Of a stretch of DNA of 64,000 nucleotides, positions 27,003-36,421 are shown in pieces. Every line of letters begins with the position of its first letter. Position 1 is the first letter of the stretch. The notes beneath the pieces were generated by a model. That model made no database searches. It was not told the origin of the DNA and saw nothing but the letters and a program-made list of their open reading frames with translations. The translations under genes were made by a program, and so were the position numbers. Location of the stretch: positions 1 to 64,000 of the forward strand of contig NZ_JACHOV010000007.1 of assembly GCF_014200045.1 (NCBI RefSeq), read 5' to 3'. This DNA is from Rhizorhapis suberifaciens (GTDB lineage Bacteria > Pseudomonadota > Alphaproteobacteria > Sphingomonadales > Sphingomonadaceae).

Positions 27003-28290
27003 TATGGCATTGGAGCGCGCCTCCCTGGGCCTGGTTGGGACGTCTCGCGTTCCCACCGACTGGAAAACGCAGCAGATGCAGCAGCGCATCGGCAAGCGCT
27101 ATGCTGCGGAGCGTCGGTTCAAGTTGTTGGGCCTGCTGGCTATTTTGATCTCGGCAGGCTTCCTGGCTTTCCTGCTCATTACCATGATCGGCAATGGCGC
27201 ACGTGGCTTCACGCAGACGACAGTCGACCTTCCAATCGATTTCCGCTCCGCGCCGGTCATGGTGGATCCCGCCATGCTGAAAGACGGCAATGCGGACATG
27301 ATATTGTCCAACGCCAATCTTCCCGCCGTGGTCGCGGAGGCCGCGAAAGCAGCGCTGGGTCCCGACGGCGAAAACCTCATTTCTCCCAATAGCTGGCTGA
27401 CTTTGCGTGACGCGATCAAGGCAGATCCGACCTTATTGACCCAGGAAACCGCTATCTCCGTCCCAGCATCCACCCAGATCGATCTCGCCGCAAAGGGCGA
27501 AGCCAGTTCAGAGGCTGAAGCCGCCTATGCCCAACTGAAAGCCAAGGGACTTGTGTCCACGGGCTTCAACGGCGGCTTTCTTACAGAGAGCGATGCCACC
27601 GATCCGACGCAGGTCGGCATATGGGGAGCATTTAAGGGCTCCTTGTTGACGATGGTGGTAACCTTGGTGTTGAGCTTTCCGATCGGGGTGCTGTCGGCGC
27701 TTTATCTGGAAGAATATGCGCCGCGAAACCGATGGACCGATCTGATCGAAGTGTCGATCAACAATCTGGCTGCGGTGCCATCGATCATCTTTGGCTTGCT
27801 CGGCCTCGCCATTTTCCTCAACATCATGCACCTGCCGCGCTCTGCCGCGCTGGTCGGCGGGTTGACGCTGGCGCTGATGACCATGCCGGTGATTGTGATC
27901 GCTGGCCGCAATGCCATCAAGGCGGTGCCGCCATCCATTCGCGACGCGGCGCTAGGCATTGGCGCTTCGCCTGTCCAGGTGGTCTTTCACCACGTCCTGC
28001 CTCTGGCGCTGCCCGGCATTCTCACCGGCACGATTATCGGCATGGCCCGGGCGCTTGGCGAAACCGCGCCGCTTTTGATGATCGGCATGCGCGCCTTCAT
28101 CGCCACTCCGCCGGGCGGAATAACTGATCCGGCAACGGTCCTGCCGGTCCAAATCTTCCTTTGGTCGGACGAGGTCAGCAAAGGTTTCGTTGAAAAGACA
28201 TCGGCCGCCATCATCGTCCTTCTGGCCTTCCTGCTCGCCATGAACGGCCTCGCCATCTATCTCCGCAACAAGTTTGAGAAGCGCTGGTAA
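26995..28290 (+). CDS. pstA: Phosphate ABC transporter permease
   Basis: A 431-residue permease: one N-terminal membrane segment ([20 protein letters not shown]), a ~150-residue periplasmic insert, then the core permease domain with the ATPase-contact loop [21 protein letters not shown]. The ATG at 26995 lies inside the end of pstC and has GGGAGG just before it. It is longer than typical PstA (about 296) because of the insert. PstA and PstC form the membrane channel for phosphate. Confidence 0.92.
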   Translation: MTDMALERASLGLVGTSRVPTDWKTQQMQQRIGKRYAAERRFKLLGLLAILISAGFLAFLLITMIGNGARGFTQTTVDLPIDFRSAPVMVDPAMLKDGNADMILSNANLPAVVAEAAKAALGPDGENLISPNSWLTLRDAIKADPTLLTQETAISVPASTQIDLAAKGEASSEAEAAYAQLKAKGLVSTGFNGGFLTESDATDPTQVGIWGAFKGSLLTMVVTLVLSFPIGVLSALYLEEYAPRNRWTDLIEVSINNLAAVPSIIFGLLGLAIFLNIMHLPRSAALVGGLTLALMTMPVIVIAGRNAIKAVPPSIRDAALGIGASPVQVVFHHVLPLALPGILTGTIIGMARALGETAPLLMIGMRAFIATPPGGITDPATVLPVQIFLWSDEVSKGFVEKTSAAIIVLLAFLLAMNGLAIYLRNKFEKRW

Positions 28291-28292
28291 CT

Positions 28293-29090
28293 ATGACCAC
28301 AATGATCCAAACCAAGGAAGCGCCCACGCTTCAGACATCCAAAATGGCCGCCCGCGACGTAAACGTCTTTTACGGCGACAAACAGGCGATCAACAACGTG
28401 TCCATTGACGTGGACATGGAAAATGTAACCGCTTTCATCGGACCGTCGGGCTGCGGAAAGTCGACTTTCCTGCGGACGCTCAACCGCATGAACGACACCG
28501 TCGCCAATGCGCGGGTGGAGGGCGAAATCACTCTGGACGGCGAGAACATCTACGCTTCCAGCATGGACGTGGTACAGTTGCGCGCCCGCGTCGGCATGGT
28601 GTTCCAAAAGCCCAATCCCTTCCCCAAATCGATCTACGAGAATATAGCCTACGGGCCGCGTATTCACGGACTTGCGGGATCGAAGGCCGATCTGGACGTG
28701 ATCGTGGAACGCTCGCTGCGCCGGGCGGGCCTGTGGGAAGAGGTGAAGGACCGGCTGCACGACAGCGGCACCGCACTTTCCGGCGGCCAGCAGCAGCGGC
28801 TGTGCATCGGCCGGGCCATCGCGGTCGAGCCGGAAGTCATTCTAATGGACGAACCCTGCTCGGCGCTCGACCCCATCGCCACGGCGAAAATCGAAGAGCT
28901 GATCCACGAATTGCGGGGCAACTACGCCATCGTGATCGTGACCCACAATATGCAGCAGGCCGCCCGCGTGTCGCAGCGCACCGCCTTCTTCCACCTGGGA
29001 ACCCTGGTGGAATATGGCGTTACCTCCGACATTTTTACCAATCCCCGTCAGGAACGGACGAAGGATTATATCACCGGCCGTTACGGTTAA
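28293..29090 (+). CDS. pstB: Phosphate ABC transporter ATPase
   Basis: A 265-residue ATPase. Walker [10 protein letters not shown] (about 51-59), the signature [15 protein letters not shown] and Walker [14 protein letters not shown] are intact, and [12 protein letters not shown] holds the switch histidine. Length is normal. It starts two bases after the pstA stop. It powers phosphate import and takes part in signalling phosphate status to PhoR together with PhoU. Confidence 0.96.
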   Translation: MTTMIQTKEAPTLQTSKMAARDVNVFYGDKQAINNVSIDVDMENVTAFIGPSGCGKSTFLRTLNRMNDTVANARVEGEITLDGENIYASSMDVVQLRARVGMVFQKPNPFPKSIYENIAYGPRIHGLAGSKADLDVIVERSLRRAGLWEEVKDRLHDSGTALSGGQQQRLCIGRAIAVEPEVILMDEPCSALDPIATAKIEELIHELRGNYAIVIVTHNMQQAARVSQRTAFFHLGTLVEYGVTSDIFTNPRQERTKDYITGRYG

Positions 29091-29110
29091 GGCTAACAGG
29101 AGGAAGACAC

Positions 29111-29818
29111 ATGGCTCTTGGAAGCGAACATACGCTCAAGGCTTTTGACGAAGATATCGATCGGCTTCGCGGCCTTATCTCCGAAATGGGCGGAAGGGCG
29201 GAGGCGGCGATCACTGAGTCGATAACGGCGCTCACCCGCAAGGATTTGGGACTCGCCGCCCATGTAGTGGCAAATGATCATAAGATCGACGAGCTGGAAG
29301 CCGAGATCGAGAAGCTGGTGGTGCAGACGATCGCGTTGCGCGCGCCGATGGCGGACGATCTGCGCGAAGTCGTCGCCGCACTGAAGATCGTGGGCGTGAT
29401 CGAACGGATCGGCGACTACGCCAAGAACATCGCCAAGCGCGTTCCGCTGATCGCCGAGAGCAGCAGCATCAAGCCCAGCACATTGCTGCCTGCCATGGCG
29501 CAGGTGGCAGGAGAGATGGTGCACGATGTACTGAACGCCTTTGCCGCGCGCGACGCCAGCTTGGCGGAGGCGGTCTGCGGCCGGGACAAGGTGGTCGATG
29601 ACTTTTACAACAGCATCTTCCGAACACTCGTCACCTATATGATGGAAAATCCGCGGCACATCACGCAATCCGCGCATCTCCTCTTCATCGCCAAGAATAT
29701 CGAACGCATAGGCGATCACGCCACAAACATTGCCGAAATGGTATATTTCGCCGCCACCGGCCAGCATTTGCCAGAGCGCGAGCGTGGCGAGCATCCAACG
29801 GAACCGCACGAGGAATAA
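29111..29818 (+). CDS. phoU: Phosphate transport regulator
   Basis: A 235-residue PhoU made of two three-helix repeats, each with the metal-site signature (DLREVVAALKIVGVIERIGD in the first, LLFIAKNIERIGDHATNIAE in the second). It dampens PhoR activity when phosphate is plentiful by bridging Pst and PhoR. The start at 29111 has AGGAGG eight bases upstream; a longer open frame reaching into pstB is spurious. The C-terminal tail is acidic and His/Pro rich. Confidence 0.94.
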   Translation: MALGSEHTLKAFDEDIDRLRGLISEMGGRAEAAITESITALTRKDLGLAAHVVANDHKIDELEAEIEKLVVQTIALRAPMADDLREVVAALKIVGVIERIGDYAKNIAKRVPLIAESSSIKPSTLLPAMAQVAGEMVHDVLNAFAARDASLAEAVCGRDKVVDDFYNSIFRTLVTYMMENPRHITQSAHLLFIAKNIERIGDHATNIAEMVYFAATGQHLPERERGEHPTEPHEE

Positions 29819-29823
29819 GCGAT

Positions 29824-30519
29824 ATGGCGCGGGCCAAAATGCTGCTGGTCGAGGATGACGCCGCGCTGGCGGAACTGTTGATATGGCACTTCAAAAGGGA
29901 AGACTTCGAGGTCGTCCATACCGTCGATGGTGAAGAAGCCCTGTTGCTGGCGCAAGAGAGCACGCCGGATATCGTGCTGCTCGACTGGATGGTGGAAAGC
30001 TTGTCAGGCCTGGAGGTTTGCCGCCGCCTGCGCCGGATGAACGATACGGCGAATGTGCCCATCATCATGCTGACGGCACGCGGCGAGGAAGAGGACCGGG
30101 TCCGGGGCCTGGAAACAGGCGCTGACGATTATGTCACCAAGCCCTTCTCCCCGCGCGAACTCGTCGCGCGGGTTGGGGCCGTCCTGCGCCGTGTGCGCCC
30201 GGCGCTCGCGGGTGAGACGTTAAGCTTTGCGGACCTGGAAATGGATACGGTTGGGCATAAGGTCCGCCGGGGCGGCAGCATGGTTCCGCTCGGACCCACC
30301 GAATTCAGGCTGCTGAAGCATTTTCTGGAGCATCCCGGCTGGGTATTCTCACGCGAGCGGCTGCTGGACAGTGTCTGGGGCCGGGACAGCGATATCGAAC
30401 TGCGGACGGTGGACGTGCATATCCGGCGGCTGCGCAAAGCGATCAATGTCGATGGTGCGCGGGACATTATCCGGACGGTGCGTTCGGCGGGGTATGCACT
30501 AGATACCGATGGAGGCTGA
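29824..30519 (+). CDS. phoB: Phosphate regulon response regulator
   Basis: A 231-residue OmpR/PhoB-type regulator. The receiver domain has the acidic pair EDD near residue 9, the phosphoacceptor Asp in VLLDWMVES (about 53), the Thr in MLTARGEEE and Lys in VTKPFSPREL. The winged-helix domain contains PTEFRLLKHFLEHPGWVFSRE and ELRTVDVHIRRLRKAI. It is activated by PhoR and binds Pho boxes. It is the last gene of the phoR-pst-phoU-phoB run and converges with proC. Confidence 0.95.
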   Translation: MARAKMLLVEDDAALAELLIWHFKREDFEVVHTVDGEEALLLAQESTPDIVLLDWMVESLSGLEVCRRLRRMNDTANVPIIMLTARGEEEDRVRGLETGADDYVTKPFSPRELVARVGAVLRRVRPALAGETLSFADLEMDTVGHKVRRGGSMVPLGPTEFRLLKHFLEHPGWVFSRERLLDSVWGRDSDIELRTVDVHIRRLRKAINVDGARDIIRTVRSAGYALDTDGG

Positions 30520-30555
30520 GGGACAACGGGGCTCCTGCGAAGGCGGGGAAGCCGC

Positions 30556-31380
30556 CTATCGGGCATCGGCCTCCCGTGCCATCTCCTCACCCCTGTCGCG
30601 GGCTGCACGTAGCGTTTCGGTGAGCAACGCCAAAAGCCGTTCGTCCCTGTCCAGCACGTTCATGCCTTCACGGGTCATGCCGCCGGGGCTCGCCACCCGG
30701 TCCGCCAATATGGCAGGCGTCTCGTGGGCCTGAACCGCGAGTGTGGCACCGCCCCGGACGGTCGCCAAAGCCAGACGCTCCGCCTGATCGGAGGAAAGAC
30801 CCAGCCGCGCGGCAGCCGTCGCCAGAGCGTCAATGAAACGAAATAGATAAGCGGGGCCGCAGCCGGTGAGCGCAGTCACCAGATTGAATTGCGCCTCATC
30901 GGCAATCCACTCCGCCAAACCCAGCGGCTGCATCAGCGCTTCGATCTGGTTCCGGACGGCCGGGCCGGTGCGGCTGTCGGCGTAAAGGGCGCAAACGCCC
31001 TGCCCCACTCCCACCGGCGTGTTGGGCATCAGCCGAACCACGTCGGCAAAGGCGGAAAAATGGCTGCGCAGGCTGCTGGTTTTGACCCCAGCCAAGATGG
31101 AAACCAGTCGCAGATCTTTACCAGCAATAGCGGCCATTTTGGACGCCACCTCGCCCAACTGATACGGCTTCATCCCCAGTAAGACCACAGTGCCATCGCG
31201 CAGTTTTTCGGGCCAACGGTCCGTTACGCTGACGCCTCCCGGCACTGCTCGACCGCTTGGCCGATAGACCGCGACGTCGGCAGGATTGAGCCCGCATTCC
31301 AGCCATCGGGCAAGCATTTGTCCCGTCATGTTGCCGCAGCCGACAAGAAACAGGCTTTCGGGAAAAATCTGCGCCGCCAT
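30556..31380 (-). CDS. proC: Pyrroline-5-carboxylate reductase
   Basis: A 274-residue ProC, which makes proline from 1-pyrroline-5-carboxylate with NAD(P)H. The N-terminal FLVGCGNMTGQMLARWL is the Rossmann motif, VRLMPNTPVGVGQGVCAL the middle block, and GCGPAYLFRFIDALATAA plus SPGGMTREGMNVL the C-terminal substrate-site signatures. The start at 31380 gives normal length. It lies nine bases after the YbjN-like gene on the same strand, so they are likely one transcript. Confidence 0.93.
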   Translation of the reverse strand: MAAQIFPESLFLVGCGNMTGQMLARWLECGLNPADVAVYRPSGRAVPGGVSVTDRWPEKLRDGTVVLLGMKPYQLGEVASKMAAIAGKDLRLVSILAGVKTSSLRSHFSAFADVVRLMPNTPVGVGQGVCALYADSRTGPAVRNQIEALMQPLGLAEWIADEAQFNLVTALTGCGPAYLFRFIDALATAAARLGLSSDQAERLALATVRGGATLAVQAHETPAILADRVASPGGMTREGMNVLDRDERLLALLTETLRAARDRGEEMAREADAR

Positions 31381-31388
31381 CAAACCGT

Positions 31389-31895
31389 TCAGGCCTCGCC
31401 GCGGGTTTCGATGAGAGACGCCGAAATTGCGTCGCGTGGCGACTTGCCGCCCCAAAGGACAAATTGGAACACAGGATAGAAGCGCTCACACTCGTCCAAA
31501 GCAGTTTCCACCAGCGTTTGCGCCTGATCCAGGCTTAACGTTTCGCCGGAACCGAGCAACGCGCCATTGCGAAACAGCACCAGGCCGCTATTCGACCACA
31601 GTTCGAAATGACCCAGCCAAAGCTGCTCATTGATCAGACCCAGCGTTTCGTAGATGGCTGCGCGCTTTTCTTCCGGCACCCGAATGTCGGGCAATGCGAG
31701 CAACTGCAACACCTGATCCTGTTCTCGCCAGATCGCCCGCAGTTCATATTGCGCCCAACTGCCTTGAGTCGTTGCGACGATCTCTTCGTCACCTACATGC
31801 TCGAAGGCCCAGCCATGGGCTTCGAAATAGGCGGCGAGCATGTCAATCGGTGCGGCTTCGTCCCGCCCACTCTCAAATTCATCGCCTTCCATCAT
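31389..31895 (-). CDS. YbjN-domain protein
   Basis: A 168-residue YbjN/type III secretion chaperone-like fold protein. Segments LLALPDIRVPEEKRAAIYET and NEQLWLGHFELWSNSGLVLF then ETLSLDQAQTLVETALDEC match the family. The role of YbjN in Proteobacteria is unclear; E. coli YbjN affects motility and stress responses. The start ATG at 31895 has AGGAAG upstream; longer starts are possible. Sphingomonads commonly have it directly before proC. Confidence 0.85.
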   Translation of the reverse strand: MMEGDEFESGRDEAAPIDMLAAYFEAHGWAFEHVGDEEIVATTQGSWAQYELRAIWREQDQVLQLLALPDIRVPEEKRAAIYETLGLINEQLWLGHFELWSNSGLVLFRNGALLGSGETLSLDQAQTLVETALDECERFYPVFQFVLWGGKSPRDAISASLIETRGEA

Positions 31896-32052
31896 ATCTT
31901 TCTTCCTGCCCGCCATCGGCGACATTAACAGTCTTGGGGGGCTGTGCACAGATCAAGCCCTGCGATCTGTGAATGAAACTGTGGAAAGACTGTGGACAAC
32001 TTGTCCCGCCATTCACGCGGCATTGCTGCGATGCGTTTATTAAGTCTTATTT

Positions 32053-32313
32053 TTACGGAGATTTTTTCTGGCCGCCCTTCGCCTCAAGGGCGTCAAGGCG
32101 CGCCTTCAGCGCATCCGCCTCTTCCCTTGCCTTGGCAGCCATTTCCTTGACGGCTTCAAATTCGTCGCGGCTCACAAAATCGAGACCGCCAATCCACTCT
32201 TTCGCACGCTCGCGCGCCGCCGTTTCCGCCTCACGGGTCATTCCAGCCAAGGTGCCGGCAGCGCCGTTGATCAGCTTGGCAAGATCATCAAGAAAACGAT
32301 TTTCAGTCTGCAT
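32053..32313 (-). CDS. ubiK: UbiK-type ubiquinone accessory factor (BMFP family)
   Basis: An 86-residue protein made of an amphipathic N-terminal part (QTENRFLDDLAKLINGAAGT) and a long C-terminal coiled coil (about 45-80, DEFEAVKEMAAKAREEADAL). This is the membrane fusogenic protein/UbiK family; UbiK assists the ubiquinone biosynthesis complex in E. coli. The start at 32313 gives the normal 80-90 residue length. Its 3' neighbour is the YbjN gene, 5' neighbour the TspO gene. Confidence 0.8.
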   Translation of the reverse strand: MQTENRFLDDLAKLINGAAGTLAGMTREAETAARERAKEWIGGLDFVSRDEFEAVKEMAAKAREEADALKARLDALEAKGGQKKSP

Positions 32314-32347
32314 GTCCGGCCTCAAAGCGCTGGAGAAACTAAGCGCC

Positions 32348-32896
32348 CTATATCTGGGTATGCACAGCCGGTGCAACAAGCCTTTCAGCATCAGGATTAA
32401 GCCGCCAAATCTCATAATTGAGGTAGGTGGCAAAGGCGACCCACAGAAGAAATGGCACCATAAGCGCCGCCGCCGCAGGGCGGACGCGAAGAACGATCAG
32501 GCTTGTCACGATGCCAAGGCCGAAGATCGCGATGATCAAATATAGTGCCGCAGTAATTTGATGCGCGGCGAAGAATATGGGCGACCAGGAGAAAAGGAGA
32601 GCCAGCAAAAGCAGGAACGAAGCCACTGCGCCCCAGCGAAAACGTGCGCCCCTGGCATGGAGCAGCATCGCCAGGGCAAGACCAAGCAACAGGTACAATA
32701 GCGGCCAAACAACGCCAAAAACCCAGGCTGCAGGCATGAGATCCGGCTTTTCCAGCGCGGCGAACCAACGGTTCAAATATCCGCTTCCCGACATTCGGCC
32801 AAAAGCGATGCCCAGCAACAGGACCAATGGCACGGTGAACAGAGTCCAGCGCAGATAGGACATGCGAAGCTGCGATCTGGATGCAATCTGATTCAT
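32348..32896 (-). CDS. tspO: TspO/MBR family membrane protein
   Basis: A 182-residue five-helix membrane protein. The signature W..L.KP.L.P..WVFG.VWPLLYLLLG is present as ALEKPDLMPAAWVFGVVWPL, as are LLFSWSPIFFAAHQ and the last helix VPFLLWVAFATYLNYEIWRLN. TspO binds porphyrins and is linked to tetrapyrrole and stress signalling. The start at 32896 is supported by GGGAG eight bases upstream. It sits apart from any photosynthesis genes. Confidence 0.9.
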   Translation of the reverse strand: MNQIASRSQLRMSYLRWTLFTVPLVLLLGIAFGRMSGSGYLNRWFAALEKPDLMPAAWVFGVVWPLLYLLLGLALAMLLHARGARFRWGAVASFLLLLALLFSWSPIFFAAHQITAALYLIIAIFGLGIVTSLIVLRVRPAAAALMVPFLLWVAFATYLNYEIWRLNPDAERLVAPAVHTQI

Positions 32897-33065
32897 CGGA
32901 CCTGCTCCCCCAAGAGGCTCCTCATATACAAAAAGACTTTGCATTGCAGCGCAATACAAAGACCACCATGACCTAGTCTGACAAAGTTATCAATTACTCA
33001 ACAGGCTGCAACCTTCAGAATTCGCTCGACCCGAACGGGAAAGAGGGAGATGTTCAACGATTCCC

Positions 33066-33656
33066 TCAGAAATCCCGAGCCAATTCGCTGCGCATTTCCG
33101 GTCCGATGATAGCGATATGCCCGTAATTCGAATGATCGATGTGGAACATTGCCTGCCCCTTTTCGCTTTTCCAGGCCGCGATTTGTGCGTCGGTGAAGGG
33201 GAAGTGCAGGAAATGTACGCTCGACGCCTTTCCTTCCACGTTGCTGCGTTCGACATCACCCTCGGGCAGAGCGTTTACGCGCTCGCCATCGATGCTGAGA
33301 TAAATATGATCTTCGATACCGCCAAGCCGGCCCAGCACACGAGCGCGCATTTTCGGATCGTCGATTTCGAACATCAATGTGCAAGTCAGGTCGCGGCCGT
33401 TCGGGATCATCGGGTTGTAAGCGGCCATTTCGTCCTTTAGCTGCTCCTCGCCGCCTTTTTCGATGCGCAGCATTTCATGGATCTGCCACCACATCGTATC
33501 CCAATTTTCAAAATGCACTGTCACATAGGGACCGACCGAAAGCCGCCGGAAACGTTTCCGGACCAGATTTTCCTGCCGCTTTTCGGCGCGGATCGTTTCA
33601 TAGGCGCCAAGGTCCATAATGTCTTCGGCAGTGATGATGCGCTGATTCCGGGGCAT
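33066..33656 (-). CDS. DUF3501 family protein
   Basis: A 196-residue DUF3501 protein. Characteristic segments are VGPYVTVHFENWDTMWWQIHE and a C-terminal half with SVHFLHFPFTDAQIAAWK. Family members are found next to rubrerythrin and a heterodisulfide-reductase-like Fe-S protein, as here, where all three genes run in the order rubrerythrin, Fe-S protein, DUF3501 on the minus strand. The biochemical role is not known; a part in peroxide reduction or iron stress is inferred from context. Confidence 0.85.
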   Translation of the reverse strand: MPRNQRIITAEDIMDLGAYETIRAEKRQENLVRKRFRRLSVGPYVTVHFENWDTMWWQIHEMLRIEKGGEEQLKDEMAAYNPMIPNGRDLTCTLMFEIDDPKMRARVLGRLGGIEDHIYLSIDGERVNALPEGDVERSNVEGKASSVHFLHFPFTDAQIAAWKSEKGQAMFHIDHSNYGHIAIIGPEMRSELARDF

Positions 33657-33669
33657 CTCTTAGCTCCAA

Positions 33670-34998
33670 TTATAGTCCATAGGCCCGCGCCATCACTTCG
33701 ATGGGATGGCCGATCCGCTCCGGCACATTTGGCATGCCCGACAGTTCCATGACCTGGCGCAGATGCTGTCCAGCGAGCGGGCATTCACTGACCATGTAAT
33801 TGGGGGCGCTCTTTTCCATATTGCGCACCGCGGGACGGCCGATCTTTACGGCCTTGTCAAAATTCTTCGAAAAAATGCCCCATTTGCCGCCATGCCCGGA
33901 ACAACGATCCGTCAGCAACGGCTTTGCGCCGGGGATCAGCCTCAGCATCTCCAAGGCCTTGGGTCCCATATTCTGCGCCCGGCTATGGCAGGCGAAATGG
34001 ACCGCAATGCTGGCAGGCATTTCATCAATCGGAGCAAGGCCGCATTCCCTGGACAACAGGACCATATACTGGCTGAGGTCGTAGGTGTGGGCGCTGAGTT
34101 TCCTGATGACTTCATTGCCAGGGTTGAGCAGTGGCCATTCGAATTTCAGCATCAGCGAGCAGCTCGTCGTTAGCGGCACTATGTCAAAGCCTTGCTCGAT
34201 AAAGGGCGTGAAATGCTCTGCGATACGCTCCGCCGCGCCGGAAACTGCCGCGAGATCGCCATTTTCAAATTTCGGCATGCCGCAGCATTGGGGATGCTCT
34301 ATCCGGACCTCCACGCCATTATGCGCCAGTACCTTCATGGCGGCCTCGCCGGGAGTCTGGTCGTTGAAATTACCGTAGCAGGTCGCATAAAGCACCACCC
34401 TTTTGCCAAAACCGGGGGCGTCAGCATTGGGCGCCGGAATGCGGGGCGCCGCCTTTTTCGTAAATGGCGTGTCGGCGAAAGCGGGCAAATGGGCACGTTT
34501 ATCGACACCCAGCATTTTTTGCAGGACGCCGCGCGCAGGACCGTCTTCCTTGGTCGCCATATTAGCCAGGCCGTCGAAAAGAGTGCCGAGCTTGCCGTTG
34601 CGATCGGTCTTTGCCAGCTCCCGATCCGCAAAGCCCGTCATGCCCTTCTTGTGCTCGACCGCACGATAGCGCAGCATGAGGTGCGGAAAATCGACATTCC
34701 ACTCATGCGGTGGCACATATGGACACTTCACCATGAAGCACATGTCGCACAGCGTGCAGTTGTCTACGACCTTCTTGAACTCCTTGCTGTCCAGATGCTC
34801 GACATCTTCATGGGGGCTTTCGTCAACCAGATCGAAGAGCGTCGGAAAGCTGTCGCACAAGTTGAAGCACCGGCGGCAACCATGGCAGATATCGAAGATG
34901 CGGCGCAGTTCCGCGTCCAGCGCATCTTCATCGTAGAAACCCTCATCCTGCCACGCGATAGGGTGACGGGTCGGCGCTTCAAGGCTGCCTTCTTTCAT
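33670..34998 (-). CDS. Heterodisulfide reductase-like/GlpC-like iron-sulfur protein
   Basis: A 442-residue protein with two N-terminal [4Fe-4S] ferredoxin motifs (CHGCRRCFNLC and CTLCDMCFMVKCPY, within about residues 34-92) and two CCG domains (around ATCYGN..HPQCCGMPKF and HFACHSR..DRCSGHGG). It resembles GlpC/HdrD subunits that pass electrons between a quinone or flavoprotein and a partner. Neighbouring rubrerythrin and DUF3501 suggest it supplies electrons for peroxide reduction. It lies 13 bases before the DUF3501 gene. Confidence 0.87.
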   Translation of the reverse strand: MKEGSLEAPTRHPIAWQDEGFYDEDALDAELRRIFDICHGCRRCFNLCDSFPTLFDLVDESPHEDVEHLDSKEFKKVVDNCTLCDMCFMVKCPYVPPHEWNVDFPHLMLRYRAVEHKKGMTGFADRELAKTDRNGKLGTLFDGLANMATKEDGPARGVLQKMLGVDKRAHLPAFADTPFTKKAAPRIPAPNADAPGFGKRVVLYATCYGNFNDQTPGEAAMKVLAHNGVEVRIEHPQCCGMPKFENGDLAAVSGAAERIAEHFTPFIEQGFDIVPLTTSCSLMLKFEWPLLNPGNEVIRKLSAHTYDLSQYMVLLSRECGLAPIDEMPASIAVHFACHSRAQNMGPKALEMLRLIPGAKPLLTDRCSGHGGKWGIFSKNFDKAVKIGRPAVRNMEKSAPNYMVSECPLAGQHLRQVMELSGMPNVPERIGHPIEVMARAYGL

Positions 34999-35004
34999 GG
35001 ACGT

Positions 35005-35130
35005 GACCTTTTCTCCTCTCTCCTTTTGGGCAAGAGGTCAGGGAGGGATGCAAAAAAGCTTCGCCCCGATTGCGACACCCCTCACCCGGTTCAGCTTCCG
35101 TTGCTCTTCTCCCCTCAAGGGAAAAGGAAG
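35005..35130. repeat. Imperfect palindromic intergenic element
   Basis: Between the rubrerythrin and Fe-S protein genes, TCTCCTTTTGGGCAAGAGG and, further on, CTCTTCTCCCCTCAAGGGAA form arms of an imperfect long palindrome, with GTCAGGGAGGG facing CCCTCACCC. This looks like a degenerate copy of a dispersed C-rich repeat like the one between rpsP and rimM. It may fold in the operon mRNA. Confidence 0.45.
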
Positions 35131-35134
35131 AAAA

Positions 35135-35563
35135 TCAGGCGAGCGCTTCCAGTCCTTCCAAGGTTTTCTGGAATTTGCCGGCGTGGCTCTTTTCCGCCTT
35201 GGCGAGCGTTTCGAACCAGTCGGCAATTTCGTCAAAGCCCTCCTCGCGAGCGGTACGGGCCATACCGGGATACATGTCGGTATACTCGTGGGTCTCGCCC
35301 GCGATAGCCGATTTCAGATTGGATGAGGTATCTCCGATCGGCATGTTGGTGGCCGGATCGCCGCCACCGGATTGGAGGAATTCCAGATGGCCATGCGCGT
35401 GGCCGGTTTCGCCCTCGGCCGTGGAACGGAATACGGCCGCGACGTCGTTATAGCCTTCGATATCGGCCTGCTGCGCGAAATAAAGATAGCGGCGATTTGC
35501 TTGGCTTTCACCTGCAAAGGCAGCCTTCAGATTATCCTCGGTCTTTGAACCATTAAGTTCCAT
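35135..35563 (-). CDS. Rubrerythrin
   Basis: A 142-residue ferritin-like di-iron protein. The first helix [19 protein letters not shown] contributes the Glu ligand, [19 protein letters not shown] the ExxH, and the second half repeats the pattern ([17 protein letters not shown] and [14 protein letters not shown]). There is no C-terminal rubredoxin domain. It reduces hydrogen peroxide to water using electrons from a partner. AAGGAG precedes the ATG. It is first of three genes, with a Fur-like site about 150 bases upstream. Confidence 0.92.
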   Translation of the reverse strand: MELNGSKTEDNLKAAFAGESQANRRYLYFAQQADIEGYNDVAAVFRSTAEGETGHAHGHLEFLQSGGGDPATNMPIGDTSSNLKSAIAGETHEYTDMYPGMARTAREEGFDEIADWFETLAKAEKSHAGKFQKTLEGLEALA

Positions 35564-35669
35564 GGCTTTTCTCCTTGAACTTGAAAGCGCCGCCAAAGGA
35601 GACGGACCTTCGAAGCCATGGAAGATTAGACCAGCGGGTAGGGTAGCGCTAAAAGGATTTCTAAATATG

Positions 35670-35692
35670 ACTGATCGATTAAAGCGATCAGT
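35670..35692. promoter_or_regulatory. 8-bp inverted repeat upstream of rubrerythrin
   Basis: ACTGATCG (35670-35677) and CGATCAGT (35685-35692) flank seven A+T-rich bases about 107 bases before the rubrerythrin start. The form suits a dimeric repressor or activator. No T-run makes a terminator role for the PEP-CTERM gene less likely. Confidence 0.45.
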
Positions 35693-35713
35693 ACAGCAAT
35701 ATTAAATGGTAAT

Positions 35714-35728
35714 TGATATTCATTCTCA
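35714..35728. promoter_or_regulatory. Fur-box-like site upstream of the rubrerythrin operon
   Basis: TGATATT-C-ATTCTCA resembles the 7-1-7 Fur consensus TGATAAT-N-ATTATCA, with strong A+T content around it. It lies about 150 bases upstream of the rubrerythrin start on the minus strand, so iron-responsive control of rubrerythrin, the Fe-S protein and DUF3501 is plausible. Confidence 0.45.
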
Positions 35729-35783
35729 ATGCAAGTGCTCCGCCACATCGGCAAATGCGGCGGAGTCAATTGAGCGGATTCGC

Positions 35784-36281
35784 TTAGGCGGCCAGCAACT
35801 TTACCCGTACCCGCTTTTTGCGCGTCCGGATCGCAACGCCCGCCAATCCAAAGCCGGCGATCATCATGGCCCAGCTTTCCGGCTCCGGCACTGCAAACGC
35901 CAGGGTCCCTGAATAAGAGCCGTTGCCACCCGACGTGCCGTTGATCACCAATGTCTGTTCTCCGGCTGAGACCGGAACCTTGAGAGAGCGGAATTCAAGC
36001 AATCCCAAGCTGGCGATGTCAAAATCCTGGCCGTTCAGTTTAACCGATGTGAAGTCCACATCGTTGAGAAAGCTGACTGCAATGGACGAAATCGTGGCGC
36101 CGACCGAGCCCATTCCAGGCACGGTGAATTTCAGCGTATCGCTAAACGCTCCGCCGGCAATGCTGAAATGCTCGAACGTGCCTGTCGTACCGTCGAAGGA
36201 AATAACGGCCGCAGCATGTGCGGGCGCCGATACGACCGTCGCCGACACAGCCATGGCCGCCGCAAAAAGCAGTTTCTTCAT
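35784..36281 (-). CDS. PEP-CTERM sorting-domain protein
   Basis: A 165-residue exported protein. Signal peptide MKKLLFAAAMAVSATVVSAP with cleavage after AHA; a beta-rich middle; and a C-terminal sorting tag VPEPESWAMMIAGFGLAGVA followed by basic residues. The PEPxxWAMM form is common in sphingomonads. Such proteins are processed by an exosortase and sent to the outer membrane or exopolysaccharide. The middle domain has no recognised function. Start at 36281 chosen because the signal peptide begins there. Confidence 0.88.
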   Translation of the reverse strand: MKKLLFAAAMAVSATVVSAPAHAAAVISFDGTTGTFEHFSIAGGAFSDTLKFTVPGMGSVGATISSIAVSFLNDVDFTSVKLNGQDFDIASLGLLEFRSLKVPVSAGEQTLVINGTSGGNGSYSGTLAFAVPEPESWAMMIAGFGLAGVAIRTRKKRVRVKLLAA

Positions 36282-36421
36282 ATATGATCCCCTGTTTGAA
36301 AACGAAATTACTGTTGCGACCGGACGCCTTATCTTTGACCGGTTCATAACAGTTAAGGATCAGTAACCAAATAGCTGTAATTGCGTCGTTTTCTCCAGAT
36401 CGGATATAGTTGAGGGGAACT

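Noticed and set aside
29093-29809. 238-codon open frame antisense to phoU
   Set aside because: It is a mirror of the phoU coding pattern in high-G+C DNA; no domain, ribosome site or coupling supports it.
34192-35307. 371-codon plus-strand frame over the Hdr-like gene
   Set aside because: Antisense to a gene with intact Fe-S and CCG motifs.
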